Positions 10,301 to 17,515 of a DNA stretch of 64,000 nt are shown one piece after another. The notes beneath the pieces were generated by a model. The model ran no database searches and was not told the DNA's origin. It saw nothing but the letters and a program-made list of their open reading frames with translations. Within the stretch, counting starts at the first letter, position 1, and every line of letters begins with the position of its first letter. This DNA comes from Candidatus Limnocylindrales bacterium (GTDB lineage Bacteria > Desulfobacterota > Binatia > UBA1149 > CAITLU01), in the NCBI GenBank assembly GCA_035626395.1, contig DASPNR010000042.1, positions 124,001-188,000 of the forward strand, given 5' to 3'. A program made the position numbers and the translations under genes.

Positions 10301-10557
10301 GGGCGGTCGCCGTGGAGATTGCCGCTGGCACGCGTATACCGGAGGGCGGAATCGTCGTTGCGGCGCCTACCTGCTTCCAGAGCGGGGAGGGACGCTGCGG
10401 CGCCCGCGTGGTGCAGGCCCGGATCCAAGGGGCCGCGGGCGAAGTACGACACCACGAGCCACGCAAAGGCGAGTTTTTCCAAGCCGAGGCCGTCGTCCGG
10501 GCTCTGCCGGCCACGGTCGTCTTCGAATACGCAACGGGAGAGAGGCCCAAACCATGA
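7318..10557 (+). CDS. Secreted discoidin-domain (alpha/alpha)6-barrel glycosidase
   Basis: About 1079 residues. GTG 7318 was chosen because it yields a complete Sec signal (LLRRTS, then ALAMAWAVASTIAPASPAAAA); an internal ATG at 7357 would lose the basic n-region. Next is a beta-sandwich resembling a carbohydrate-binding module (about 35-185), and an F5/8-type-C (discoidin) domain (about 190-310, with ENVQAMLDGDAATAWRS). A further beta region leads to an (alpha/alpha)6 barrel (about 600-960) containing RSWIRDGAM and EHDSFGQFLWAVADVY. Those motifs occur in glucoamylase-like clans (GH15/GH63/GH65-like), but no exact family is assigned. It should cleave a polysaccharide in the periplasm or outside the cell. 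It overlaps the next gene by ATGA, so the two are translationally coupled. Confidence 0.8.
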   Translation: MLPLLRRTSAALAMAWAVASTIAPASPAAAAMEPVVVDSGENAGAWEAIASPGARGALREEHGSLRVDFDLGHGRGHVIARRRLSLDLPADYMLVFRVRGSGAPNNLEIKLISGENVWWRRLPLYSLPAETKELRVARSRLQFAWGPAGGGTPQRLDAIELAVTAGKGGAGSLFIDDIVLEPRIDTGGVLPRPTITASSGAENVQAMLDGDAATAWRSEAPDGSPMLTLDFGQPFEQGGFILEQDERDFAAAYVVEASRDARTWETVQRLTRSDGGRDYLYTPDVYARYVRFRFTPGAAGVTIAEIRVQPFEFSSSLNAFFAGVAADAPAGHFPRYFSREQSYWTVIGVQGDAREALLNEDGALEVDAGSFTIEPFLYDGHRLHTWRDAQPAVSLADQELPIPSVERVFDDVALTVTAFAHGEAGASTAAARYRVHNRSGRDWSGKLFLAVRPFQVLPPWQSLNMVGGVTRIRTVARKSLSSVLVNEDKVVKVSPPPAAFGAAAFEQGSIIAALERGQVPPQEAVEDGFEHASAVFAYDLTLRPGESSDAWLEVPFHAAPPEVFADVWALGGADKLEQAAREWASVLRRVSIELPRKAGDLLASLRSNLAYILINRDGDAIQPGSRTYQRSWIRDGAMTSQALLELGFAEEARAFVRWFATYQGSDGYVPCCVDAGGADTVPEHDSFGQFLWAVADVYRYTGDVAFVREMWPRAAAAADCMIRLRATRMTEEYRMAMREAYFGLLPESISHEGYSARPVHSYWDDAFALRGLMDAAMMAALVGDGERAEKYAAERDSFRVTFTRSVELTMLAHKLETVPASVELGDFDPTSTAVAFTLGIEDVYPRAALERTFDKYAREIGARHSEARQGVGYTAYELRNINALLLLGRKAEALDVLTSMTRDQRPPAWNQWPEISWLEPREGNFLGDLPHTWIGSTFVHAVRTMLAHERERDRSLLVAAGIPYAWLEDGEAVAVRDLPTHYGPLTYRLRRREGGAVAVEIAAGTRIPEGGIVVAAPTCFQSGEGRCGARVVQARIQGAAGEVRHHEPRKGEFFQAEAVVRALPATVVFEYATGERPKP

Positions 10558-13500
10558 AAGAGCCCGCGCGCACCTCCGAAGGCGTTCTTGCCGCCACCGC
10601 GCCGCCTCTTGCGCGTACCAACGACGTGGCGCCGCACGGTCGCGTGCTCTCCAACGGGCGCTATTGGACGCTGGTGACCGGCGCCGGCACCGGCCTGTCG
10701 CAGTGTGGACCCATCGCGGTCACACGCTGGAGCGGCGACCGCACCTGCGACCGCGACGGCGTGGCCATCTACCTGCGCGATCTCGACACCGGCGAGCTGT
10801 GGTCGCTCGGGGTGCAGCCGATTCCCGACGCCACCGGCGCCACCACCGCCAAGGCGGGCATCGGCAGCGTCGTCCTGGGGCGGCGCGCCTATGGGATCGA
10901 CGCGCAGTGCCGCATCGGCGTGGCCACGGGCAGCGATGCCGAGGTTCGGTTGCTGTCGGTCAAGAACCGCTCGCAGCGCATGCGCCGCATCGAGCTCACC
11001 GCCTATGCCGAGATCGTCAACGGCTGGCGCGGCGCCGATCTTGCCCATCCGGCCTTCGCCAAGCTGTTCGTGCAGACCGAGTACGAGTCGGCGGCCGAGA
11101 CGCTGCTGGCGCGGCGCCGTCCGCGCGGCAGCGACGAGGTGCCGACGTGGGTGGGCGGCGCGCTGTTCGGCGCGGGCAACTTCGACTTCGACACCGATCG
11201 CAGCCGCTTTCTCGGCCGCGGGGCCAGCCTTGCGGCGCCGGCCATGATCGCCGAGGGCGCCCTGGCCAAGACCACGGGCAGCGTGCTCGATCCGGTCTTC
11301 GCGATGCGCCGGCGCATGACGATCCGGCAGGACCAGGAGATCTCTCTCGCGCTGGTGCTGGCCGCCGGCTACGACCGCGCCGCCGTGCTGTCGACGATCG
11401 CGGCGCTGCGCACCACGCAGGCGCAGGAGGCCGCGCTCAAGGAAGCCGAGCAGACCGAGCGCGAGCGGCGCAAGCGCAACAACCTGACGCCGGCGCAGGC
11501 CGAGATCGCGCAGGCGATCGGCGCGGCCATGCTCTACCAGCATCCCTCGCTCCGCGCCGCGGCCGAGGACCTGTCGCAGGCGCGCGGCGACAAGAGCCCC
11601 CTTGCCGCACTGAACGTCGGCGCCGACTCGCTGCTCGTGGTCATGCCCGCGCGCCACGCCGACCTCATGGGACGCGTGCGCGACGTGTCCTCGCGCGTTC
11701 GCTATCTGCGCGACCTCGGGCTGCCGGTGACGCTCGTGGTGCTGTGCGAGGACGCGGCATGCTCGGCCGAGGCCTGTCGCCTGGCCGGCGTGCTCGCCAA
11801 TGCCGCCATCGTGCGCCGTCTGGCCGATCTCGGCGCCGAGGCCGCGCGTGCGCTTCGCGCGAGCGCGCACTGGCTGGCCGACGTCGAGCCGCGCGAGCTG
11901 GCGCGCGAAGCGGGGCAGGAAGCTCCGGCAAAGGCCAGGCTCGCGCGCGTTCGTGCCGGCGCGCGCGGCGAAGCGGCGGCGGGCGCGGATACGGCCGATG
12001 CCGGAGCGGCACCCAGCAAGCTGCTTTTCGACAACGGCTACGGCGGCTTTTCGGCCGACGGCAGCGAGTATGGGATTCGCGTCGGTGACGGAGCCGGCGC
12101 GGGCCTGCCTCCGGCGCCGTGGGTGAACGTCGTGGCCAACGACATGGTCGGCTTCATCGCCAGCGAGAGCGGAGCCGGCTACACCTGGGCGCGCAACAGC
12201 CGCCAGAACAAGCTGACGCCGTGGAGCAACGATCCCATCCTCGACCCTCACGGGCAGGCGCTCTACATTCGCGATCACGACAGCGATCGCTACTGGTCGC
12301 CGCTGCCGGGGCCGGCAGCCTCGGGCGCGCCGTGCGAGGTGCGCCATGGCTTCGGCTACACGATCTGGCGCCAGCGCTGCGAGAGCATCGATCAGGAGGT
12401 GTGCGCGTTCGTTGCGGCCGACGACCCCGTGCGCCTGCTTCGCATCCGGCTCAAGAACCGCGGCACCAAGCCGCGACGCCTGAGCCTGTATTCCTATGAT
12501 CACCTCGTGCTCGGCGTCTCGCCTTTCGAGCACTCGCGCTTCGTGGTCACCGAGCGGGACGAAGCTACGGGCGCCCTGCTGGCGCGCAATCCCCTCAGCG
12601 AGGATCACGGCGTCGCTCTTGCGTTCGGCGCCGTCGTCGTCTCGCCCTCGCCGGCAAGCTGGACGGCCGACCGCCTCGAGTTCCTCGGCCGCAACGGGTC
12701 GGTCGCGGCGCCGCGTGCCGTGACGACGGCGCAACCGCTCGCAGCCGCGGCCGGCGCGGGCCTGGACCCATGCTTCGCGTTCGAAACGCACATCAAGCTT
12801 GCTGCGCGTGCAGAAGCCGAAGTCGTCGTGGCGCTCGGGCAGGTGCGCGCGCGCGAGCAGGTCGCCGAGCTTCTGGCACGCCTGAACAGCCCGGAGGCCG
12901 TCGAGCAGGCTTTCGCCGAGGCGCGGCAGGCCTGGCGCGACATCCTGACGAGCGTGCGCGTGGAGACGCCGTCCAAGCCGATGGATCTGCTGCTCAACGG
13001 CTGGCTGCTCTACCAGACGCTGTCTTGCCGGATGCGTGCGCGGGCGGCGTTCTACCAGTGCGGCGGCGCCTACGGGTTCCGCGATCAGCTGCAGGACTCG
13101 GCGGCGCTGGTTCATGCGCGGCCGGCGCTGTCGCGTGCGCAGCTGCTGCTGCACGCGGCGCACCAGTTCGCCGAAGGCGACGTCCTGCACTGGTGGCATC
13201 CGCCGGCCGATCGCGGCACGCGCACGCGCTTCTCCGACGATCTGCTGTGGCTTCCGTACCTGACGGCCACCTACGTCCACGCCACCGGCGACCGCGCGTT
13301 GCTGGACGAGAGCGTCCCGTTCGTGACCGGACACCTGCTGGCGGACGGGCAGGACGAGGCCTATCTGGACGCGGATCGCAGCGACCAGACCGCCTCGGTC
13401 TACGATCACTGCGTGCTCGCGCTCGACCGTTCGCTGGTTGTCGGGGCGCACGGCCTTCCGCTCATGGGCACCGGCGACTGGAACGACGGCATGAACCGCG

Positions 13501-14459
13501 TCGGGCGCGAGGGCCGCGGCGAAAGCGTGTGGATGGGATTCTTCCTGTCGGTGATCCTGCAGGCCTTCGCGCCGATCTGCCGCGCGCGCGGCGACGAGGA
13601 GCGCGCGGCGCGCTACGAGTCGCACCGCCAACATCTTGCCGACGCGCTCAACGACGGCGGCTGGGACGGAAGCTGGTACCGGCGCGCCTACTATGACGAC
13701 GGCTCACCGCTCGGCTCGGCCGCCGACGAGGAGTGCCGCATCGACGTGCTCGCGCAGGCGTGGGCCGTGCTTTCCAAAGTCGCTCCTCCCGAGCGCGCAC
13801 AATCCGCCATCGCCGCAGCCGAAGAGATGCTCGTGGACCGCAACGCCGGCATCATCCGCCTGCTCACCCCGCCTTTCGACAAGACGGCGCGCGATCCCGG
13901 CTACATCAAGGGATACGTGCCCGGTATCCGCGAGAACGGCGGGCAGTACACACACGGCGCACTGTGGCTCGTGCGCGCGCTGGCCGAGATGGGCCGGCGC
14001 GAAACGGCGCTCGAGCTGTTCGAGATGATCTCGCCGGTGGCGCACGCTGCCAGCGCCGAGGCGGCCCGCCTTTACAAGGTGGAGCCATACGTCGTAGCCG
14101 CCGACATCTACGGAGTCGCTCCGCATCTCGGGCGCGGCGGCTGGACCTGGTACACCGGGTCCGCCGGCTGGATGTACCGCATCGGCCTGGAGACGATCCT
14201 CGGACTTACCATCGAAGGCGGTGATACCCTGGTTCTGCGGCCGGCGGTGCCGGATTCGTGGCCGGGCTACAAGATCAGCTACCGCACCGTCGGCGCCGGC
14301 TCACGCTACGAGATCGAGGTGGATGCGTCCTCGGGCAGCGCCGCCGCGGTCGTGTCGGTGACCGCCGACGGGCGCGAGCTCGCGCCGCAGGACGGCGCCG
14401 CGCGCATTCCGCTCAAGCAGGATGGGAAGCGGCACAAGGTGAAAGTCGTGCTGGGGTGA
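10554..14459 (+). CDS. GH94 glycoside phosphorylase, NdvB C-terminal-like (probable 1,2-beta-oligoglucan phosphorylase)
   Basis: 1301 residues with no signal peptide. The architecture matches the C-terminal half of cyclic beta-1,2-glucan synthase NdvB: a beta-sandwich (about 1-300, including GRYWTLVTGAGTGLSQ), a helical/alpha-beta linker (about 300-480), a second beta-sandwich (about 485-790), and the GH94 barrel with TGDWNDGMNRVG at about 970-981, which holds the general-acid Asp. NdvB itself is about 2800 residues and has an N-terminal GT84 synthase and membrane domains, both absent here. Stand-alone GH94 proteins of this kind phosphorolyse sophoro-oligosaccharides to alpha-glucose-1-phosphate. 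As a cytoplasmic enzyme in an operon with a sugar importer, a catabolic phosphorylase role is more likely than synthesis. Exact substrate is inferred. Confidence 0.85.
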   Translation: MKEPARTSEGVLAATAPPLARTNDVAPHGRVLSNGRYWTLVTGAGTGLSQCGPIAVTRWSGDRTCDRDGVAIYLRDLDTGELWSLGVQPIPDATGATTAKAGIGSVVLGRRAYGIDAQCRIGVATGSDAEVRLLSVKNRSQRMRRIELTAYAEIVNGWRGADLAHPAFAKLFVQTEYESAAETLLARRRPRGSDEVPTWVGGALFGAGNFDFDTDRSRFLGRGASLAAPAMIAEGALAKTTGSVLDPVFAMRRRMTIRQDQEISLALVLAAGYDRAAVLSTIAALRTTQAQEAALKEAEQTERERRKRNNLTPAQAEIAQAIGAAMLYQHPSLRAAAEDLSQARGDKSPLAALNVGADSLLVVMPARHADLMGRVRDVSSRVRYLRDLGLPVTLVVLCEDAACSAEACRLAGVLANAAIVRRLADLGAEAARALRASAHWLADVEPRELAREAGQEAPAKARLARVRAGARGEAAAGADTADAGAAPSKLLFDNGYGGFSADGSEYGIRVGDGAGAGLPPAPWVNVVANDMVGFIASESGAGYTWARNSRQNKLTPWSNDPILDPHGQALYIRDHDSDRYWSPLPGPAASGAPCEVRHGFGYTIWRQRCESIDQEVCAFVAADDPVRLLRIRLKNRGTKPRRLSLYSYDHLVLGVSPFEHSRFVVTERDEATGALLARNPLSEDHGVALAFGAVVVSPSPASWTADRLEFLGRNGSVAAPRAVTTAQPLAAAAGAGLDPCFAFETHIKLAARAEAEVVVALGQVRAREQVAELLARLNSPEAVEQAFAEARQAWRDILTSVRVETPSKPMDLLLNGWLLYQTLSCRMRARAAFYQCGGAYGFRDQLQDSAALVHARPALSRAQLLLHAAHQFAEGDVLHWWHPPADRGTRTRFSDDLLWLPYLTATYVHATGDRALLDESVPFVTGHLLADGQDEAYLDADRSDQTASVYDHCVLALDRSLVVGAHGLPLMGTGDWNDGMNRVGREGRGESVWMGFFLSVILQAFAPICRARGDEERAARYESHRQHLADALNDGGWDGSWYRRAYYDDGSPLGSAADEECRIDVLAQAWAVLSKVAPPERAQSAIAAAEEMLVDRNAGIIRLLTPPFDKTARDPGYIKGYVPGIRENGGQYTHGALWLVRALAEMGRRETALELFEMISPVAHAASAEAARLYKVEPYVVAADIYGVAPHLGRGGWTWYTGSAGWMYRIGLETILGLTIEGGDTLVLRPAVPDSWPGYKISYRTVGAGSRYEIEVDASSGSAAAVVSVTADGRELAPQDGAARIPLKQDGKRHKVKVVLG

Positions 14460-14470
14460 GAACGAGGGAT

Positions 14471-14520
14471 GGGGTCGGGCACCGGTTTCACGGAAAGGCC
14501 GTGAAAACGTGCCAGACCCC
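14471..14520. repeat. 50-nt REP-like imperfect palindrome between convergent genes
   Basis: GGGGTCGGGCAC pairs with GTGCCAGACCCC (one mismatch), and inside it TTTCACGG pairs with CCGTGAAA around a 5-nt loop AAAGG. The hairpin fills nearly the whole gap between two converging genes. It resembles the REP-type palindromes mobilised by REP-associated tyrosine transposases and could also act as a bidirectional terminator. Confidence 0.75.
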
Positions 14521-14525
14521 GATGC

Positions 14526-16310
14526 CTACTCCTCGATCTGGCAGGGATCGAGCGTGGGGTCGAGGATTCGCACCGCCTTCGGCGAGACGTTGCCCATCAG
14601 GCGCGGCTTCTTGTCGTCGCTGCGATAGGTGATCTCGTTGACGCCCTTGTCGGTGCGGATGAGGCCGCCGGAGGCCAGCGTCATCTGCTCACGCACCTTG
14701 AAGAGGTTGTCTCCGCCGACCGAGTTGTTGTCGATCTCGGCGTCAGGCCCGATTTTCAGGTTGCACGTCCGGAAGTCGAAAGTGGTGTTGTTGCCGGGCT
14801 CGTTGCCGCGGCTCTGAATCAGGCCGTTCAGCTCGAGATCGGCTTCCACGTCCATGATCAGGCGCCCGCCCGCGCTCTCGGCCGTTCCGGAGACGTCGAT
14901 CTCCGAATCGTCGGTGAACAGCGTCGGACCGTCTCCGAACAGGAAGAACCCGCCGCCGGTGACCTGGAAGGCCTGGTGTCCGGAGACGCGCGCGCTGACG
15001 GTGCCTTCGAACAGCGTCTGGCCGCGCACGCCGAACTCCACGACCCCGCCGTTGCCGTTGGGGCCGCCGTTGGCGACGAAGTGGGCGCTCTCCTGCACGT
15101 TCAGGTTGCGTCGCGTCTCATAGGTCTGGCGGCCGCCGAAGCCGGAGAAGTTGTTGTTGTCGAGGATGCCCGTCGTTTCGATCTGCGGACCGTCGCCGGG
15201 GCCGCTGATGCGAAGGTCGCGCTTGGCCACCATGTGCACGTAGCCGCCGAAGCGGGCGCCCTCCATGCCGTTGACCTGGATGGTTCCATCGACGTCGATG
15301 TCGCGCCCGCTTCGCACGGTGACGCCTCGCATGCTGGAGGTGATGCCGGTGGCGGTCGTGGCGATGTCGATGAGGCCGCCGCCGCAGTCGATGTGCCCGC
15401 CGAGGTCCACGTCGAGCCGTGAACGCAGCTGCACCCGGCCGCCCGGCGTGCCGGTGCAGACCACGTCCGACTCGAAGTCGATGCCGCCGGCGCGCGAGCG
15501 CAGGCTCAGCGTTCCTCCGCCGGTGCGTCCGGTGCTGTGCAGGTCGACGTCGCCGGTGAACGTGATGTCGCCGTAGGCTTCCATGCGCACGACTGCCGGC
15601 TTGTCGGAGCTGCCGGCGATCTCGCCGTTCATGACGATGACGCCCTCGCCGACCGAGCAGGAGCCGAGCTGGCAGTCGGCGTTCTCGTCGCAATAGAAAG
15701 GCTCATCGCCGCTGCCCTCGCAGGTGAAGCCGGGAGCGCAGGTGTCGGCATTGCAGTCGGCGTCACTGTCGCAGCGCTGTTCGAGGTTGAGCGAGCAGCG
15801 GTGGTGGTTGCAGGTGCCGTTGCTGCAGTCGCCATCGGCTTCGCAAAGGCGAAGCGGGTTGGCGGCACAGCGGCGCGAGCCGCAGTCGCCGAGGTCGCAG
15901 CCTGCGTCGCCCATGCACTGGCGCTCGCCCAGCTCGCACTCACGGAACGCACGGATGTTGACGGTCCCGCTGCGCGAGTGGCTGGCCCCGCGGCCGCGCG
16001 AATGGATCGCCGGCCCGTCGCCGGCGTCGACGATGAAGGAGCCGCTCTCGATGGTGGCCTCGCCCAGCCCGAAGGCGAACTGGCCGGCGCCGGTGACGTG
16101 AACCGTGCGGGTGCCGAAGTCGAGCTTGCTGCCGCGCGCCACCTCGACCCTCTCGTCGACCACGCACGGATCGGCGGAGATCGGACAGACGTCGTCGGCC
16201 GAGTTGGCCAGGATGTCGGCTGCGGATGCTCGAGGAGCGGCGGCGGGTGCCGCAGCCACCAGAGCAATGAGACAGAAACGAGCCAGATTCCCCTTCGCGC
16301 GCGTCAGCAT
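14526..16310 (-). CDS. Secreted Cys-rich beta-solenoid-like protein
   Basis: 594 residues. The start at 16310 gives a signal peptide (MLTRAKGNLARFCLIALVAA, then PRASA). A beta-rich N-terminus (about 30-120) is followed by a compact Cys-rich region (about 130-230) with the recurring pattern C-x-x-D-x-D-C-x-x-G-x-C. The rest (about 240-570) is Gly/Asp-rich, with parallel-beta-like phrases such as GDITFTGDVDLHSTGR and VTVRSGRDIDVDGTIQV, suggesting a right-handed beta-helix as in adhesins or passenger domains. No catalytic motif is recognised. The same Cys pattern occurs in the protein at 30.0-33.1 kb. Function is unknown; a surface structural or binding role is a guess. Confidence 0.75.
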   Translation of the reverse strand: MLTRAKGNLARFCLIALVAAAPAAAPRASAADILANSADDVCPISADPCVVDERVEVARGSKLDFGTRTVHVTGAGQFAFGLGEATIESGSFIVDAGDGPAIHSRGRGASHSRSGTVNIRAFRECELGERQCMGDAGCDLGDCGSRRCAANPLRLCEADGDCSNGTCNHHRCSLNLEQRCDSDADCNADTCAPGFTCEGSGDEPFYCDENADCQLGSCSVGEGVIVMNGEIAGSSDKPAVVRMEAYGDITFTGDVDLHSTGRTGGGTLSLRSRAGGIDFESDVVCTGTPGGRVQLRSRLDVDLGGHIDCGGGLIDIATTATGITSSMRGVTVRSGRDIDVDGTIQVNGMEGARFGGYVHMVAKRDLRISGPGDGPQIETTGILDNNNFSGFGGRQTYETRRNLNVQESAHFVANGGPNGNGGVVEFGVRGQTLFEGTVSARVSGHQAFQVTGGGFFLFGDGPTLFTDDSEIDVSGTAESAGGRLIMDVEADLELNGLIQSRGNEPGNNTTFDFRTCNLKIGPDAEIDNNSVGGDNLFKVREQMTLASGGLIRTDKGVNEITYRSDDKKPRLMGNVSPKAVRILDPTLDPCQIEE

Positions 16311-16408
16311 GCCGCACGCTACTACTCGGTTCGCCAGGGCGTCAAGCGTGCAAGCACGTGCACGCGCAAAGAAACGCACGTCGTGCAGCGATGCCAGCTC
16401 GCACGAAG

Positions 16409-17512
16409 CTAGCGGATGGCCGTTCCGTCCTCGCCGAAGAAGTGCAGCGCATCCTGCTGCATCGCCAGACCGACTCGCTGCCCGTGCCCCGGTGCGTGCG
16501 CTCCGGACATCCGTGCGATCACGCGAAATGGCGGTTTTCCCCTGGAATCCGCAGCGATCGCTGCATGCACGAGAGTCTCGTGTCCGAGCAGCTCGACGTG
16601 CTCGACCACCGCTTCGACGGGCGCGCCAGCGGCGTCGACGACTTCGAGCGCTTCGGGACGCACGCCCAAAGTTTTCGTACGTCTTAAATCTTCAGCGACG
16701 GGGCGGCCACCGCCATCGAGCGTGAATGCGCAGCCGCCGACCTGCACGCGCAGGCTGCCGCCGTCGGCGCCGACGGCGGCCGGCAGCAGGTTCATCGGCG
16801 GATTGCCGATGAAGCCGGCGACGAAGGCGTTGGCCGGCTTCTCGTACAGCTCGGCCGGCGGCGCCACCTGCTGGACGCGGCCGCGGTCGAGCACGCACAC
16901 GCGATGGCCGAGCGTCATCGCCTCGACCTGATCGTGCGTGACGTAGACCATGGTGGTGGCGGTGCGCTTCTGCAGCTCGCCGATCTCGGCGCGCACCTGC
17001 ACGCGCAGCTTGGCGTCCAGGTTCGAGAGCGGCTCGTCCAGCAGCGAGACGCTGGGCTCACGAACCAGCGCCCGCCCCATCGCCACGCGCTGGCGCTGGC
17101 CGCCCGAGAGCTGGCGCGGCAGGCGGTCCATGAGCTGGCCGAGACCGAGCAGCTCGGCGATGCGGTCGACGCGCTCGGTCATCTCCGTCCTGTCCATGCG
17201 TCGCATCCGAAGCGGGAACTCGAGGTTACGCCTCACCGTCATGTGCGGGTACAGCGCGTAGTCCTGGAAGACCATCGCCACGTTGCGCTCCTGCGGCGAC
17301 AGGCGCCCGACGTCGCGTCCGCCGATGACCACGCTTCCGCTGGTGGCCTGCTCCAGGCCGGCGATCACGCGCAGCAGCGTGGACTTGCCGCACCCCGAGG
17401 GCCCCACCAGCACCATCAGCTCGCCGTCCTCGATGGTCAGGCTGACATCGTCGAGGCCGCGAACCGAGTCCGCGTACTCCTTGACCAGATTTGCGCAGGC
17501 GACGTCGGCCAC
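16409..17512 (-). CDS. Sugar ABC transporter ATP-binding protein, MalK/UgpC/MsmK type
   Basis: A 367-residue ATPase energising a CUT1 sugar importer. Walker A GPSGCGKST (about 37-45), signature LSGGQRQRVAMGRA, Walker B VSLLDEPLSNLDAKLR, the H-loop VTHDQVEAMT, and a C-terminal TOBE/regulatory region (about 235-367) are all present. It is the only such ATPase in the window and presumably serves the permeases at 5.6-7.3 kb. Such ATPases are often encoded apart and shared between importers. Its start lies 3 bp after the stop of the secreted glucanase gene, so uptake and extracellular cleavage are co-transcribed. Confidence 0.95.
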   Translation of the reverse strand: MADVACANLVKEYADSVRGLDDVSLTIEDGELMVLVGPSGCGKSTLLRVIAGLEQATSGSVVIGGRDVGRLSPQERNVAMVFQDYALYPHMTVRRNLEFPLRMRRMDRTEMTERVDRIAELLGLGQLMDRLPRQLSGGQRQRVAMGRALVREPSVSLLDEPLSNLDAKLRVQVRAEIGELQKRTATTMVYVTHDQVEAMTLGHRVCVLDRGRVQQVAPPAELYEKPANAFVAGFIGNPPMNLLPAAVGADGGSLRVQVGGCAFTLDGGGRPVAEDLRRTKTLGVRPEALEVVDAAGAPVEAVVEHVELLGHETLVHAAIAADSRGKPPFRVIARMSGAHAPGHGQRVGLAMQQDALHFFGEDGTAIR

Positions 17513-17515
17513 CGC

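Noticed and set aside
10275-13634. 1119-codon minus-strand frame opposite GH94
   Set aside because: It is an antisense shadow in GC-rich DNA. The plus strand shows the intact, overlapping glycosidase and GH94 genes.
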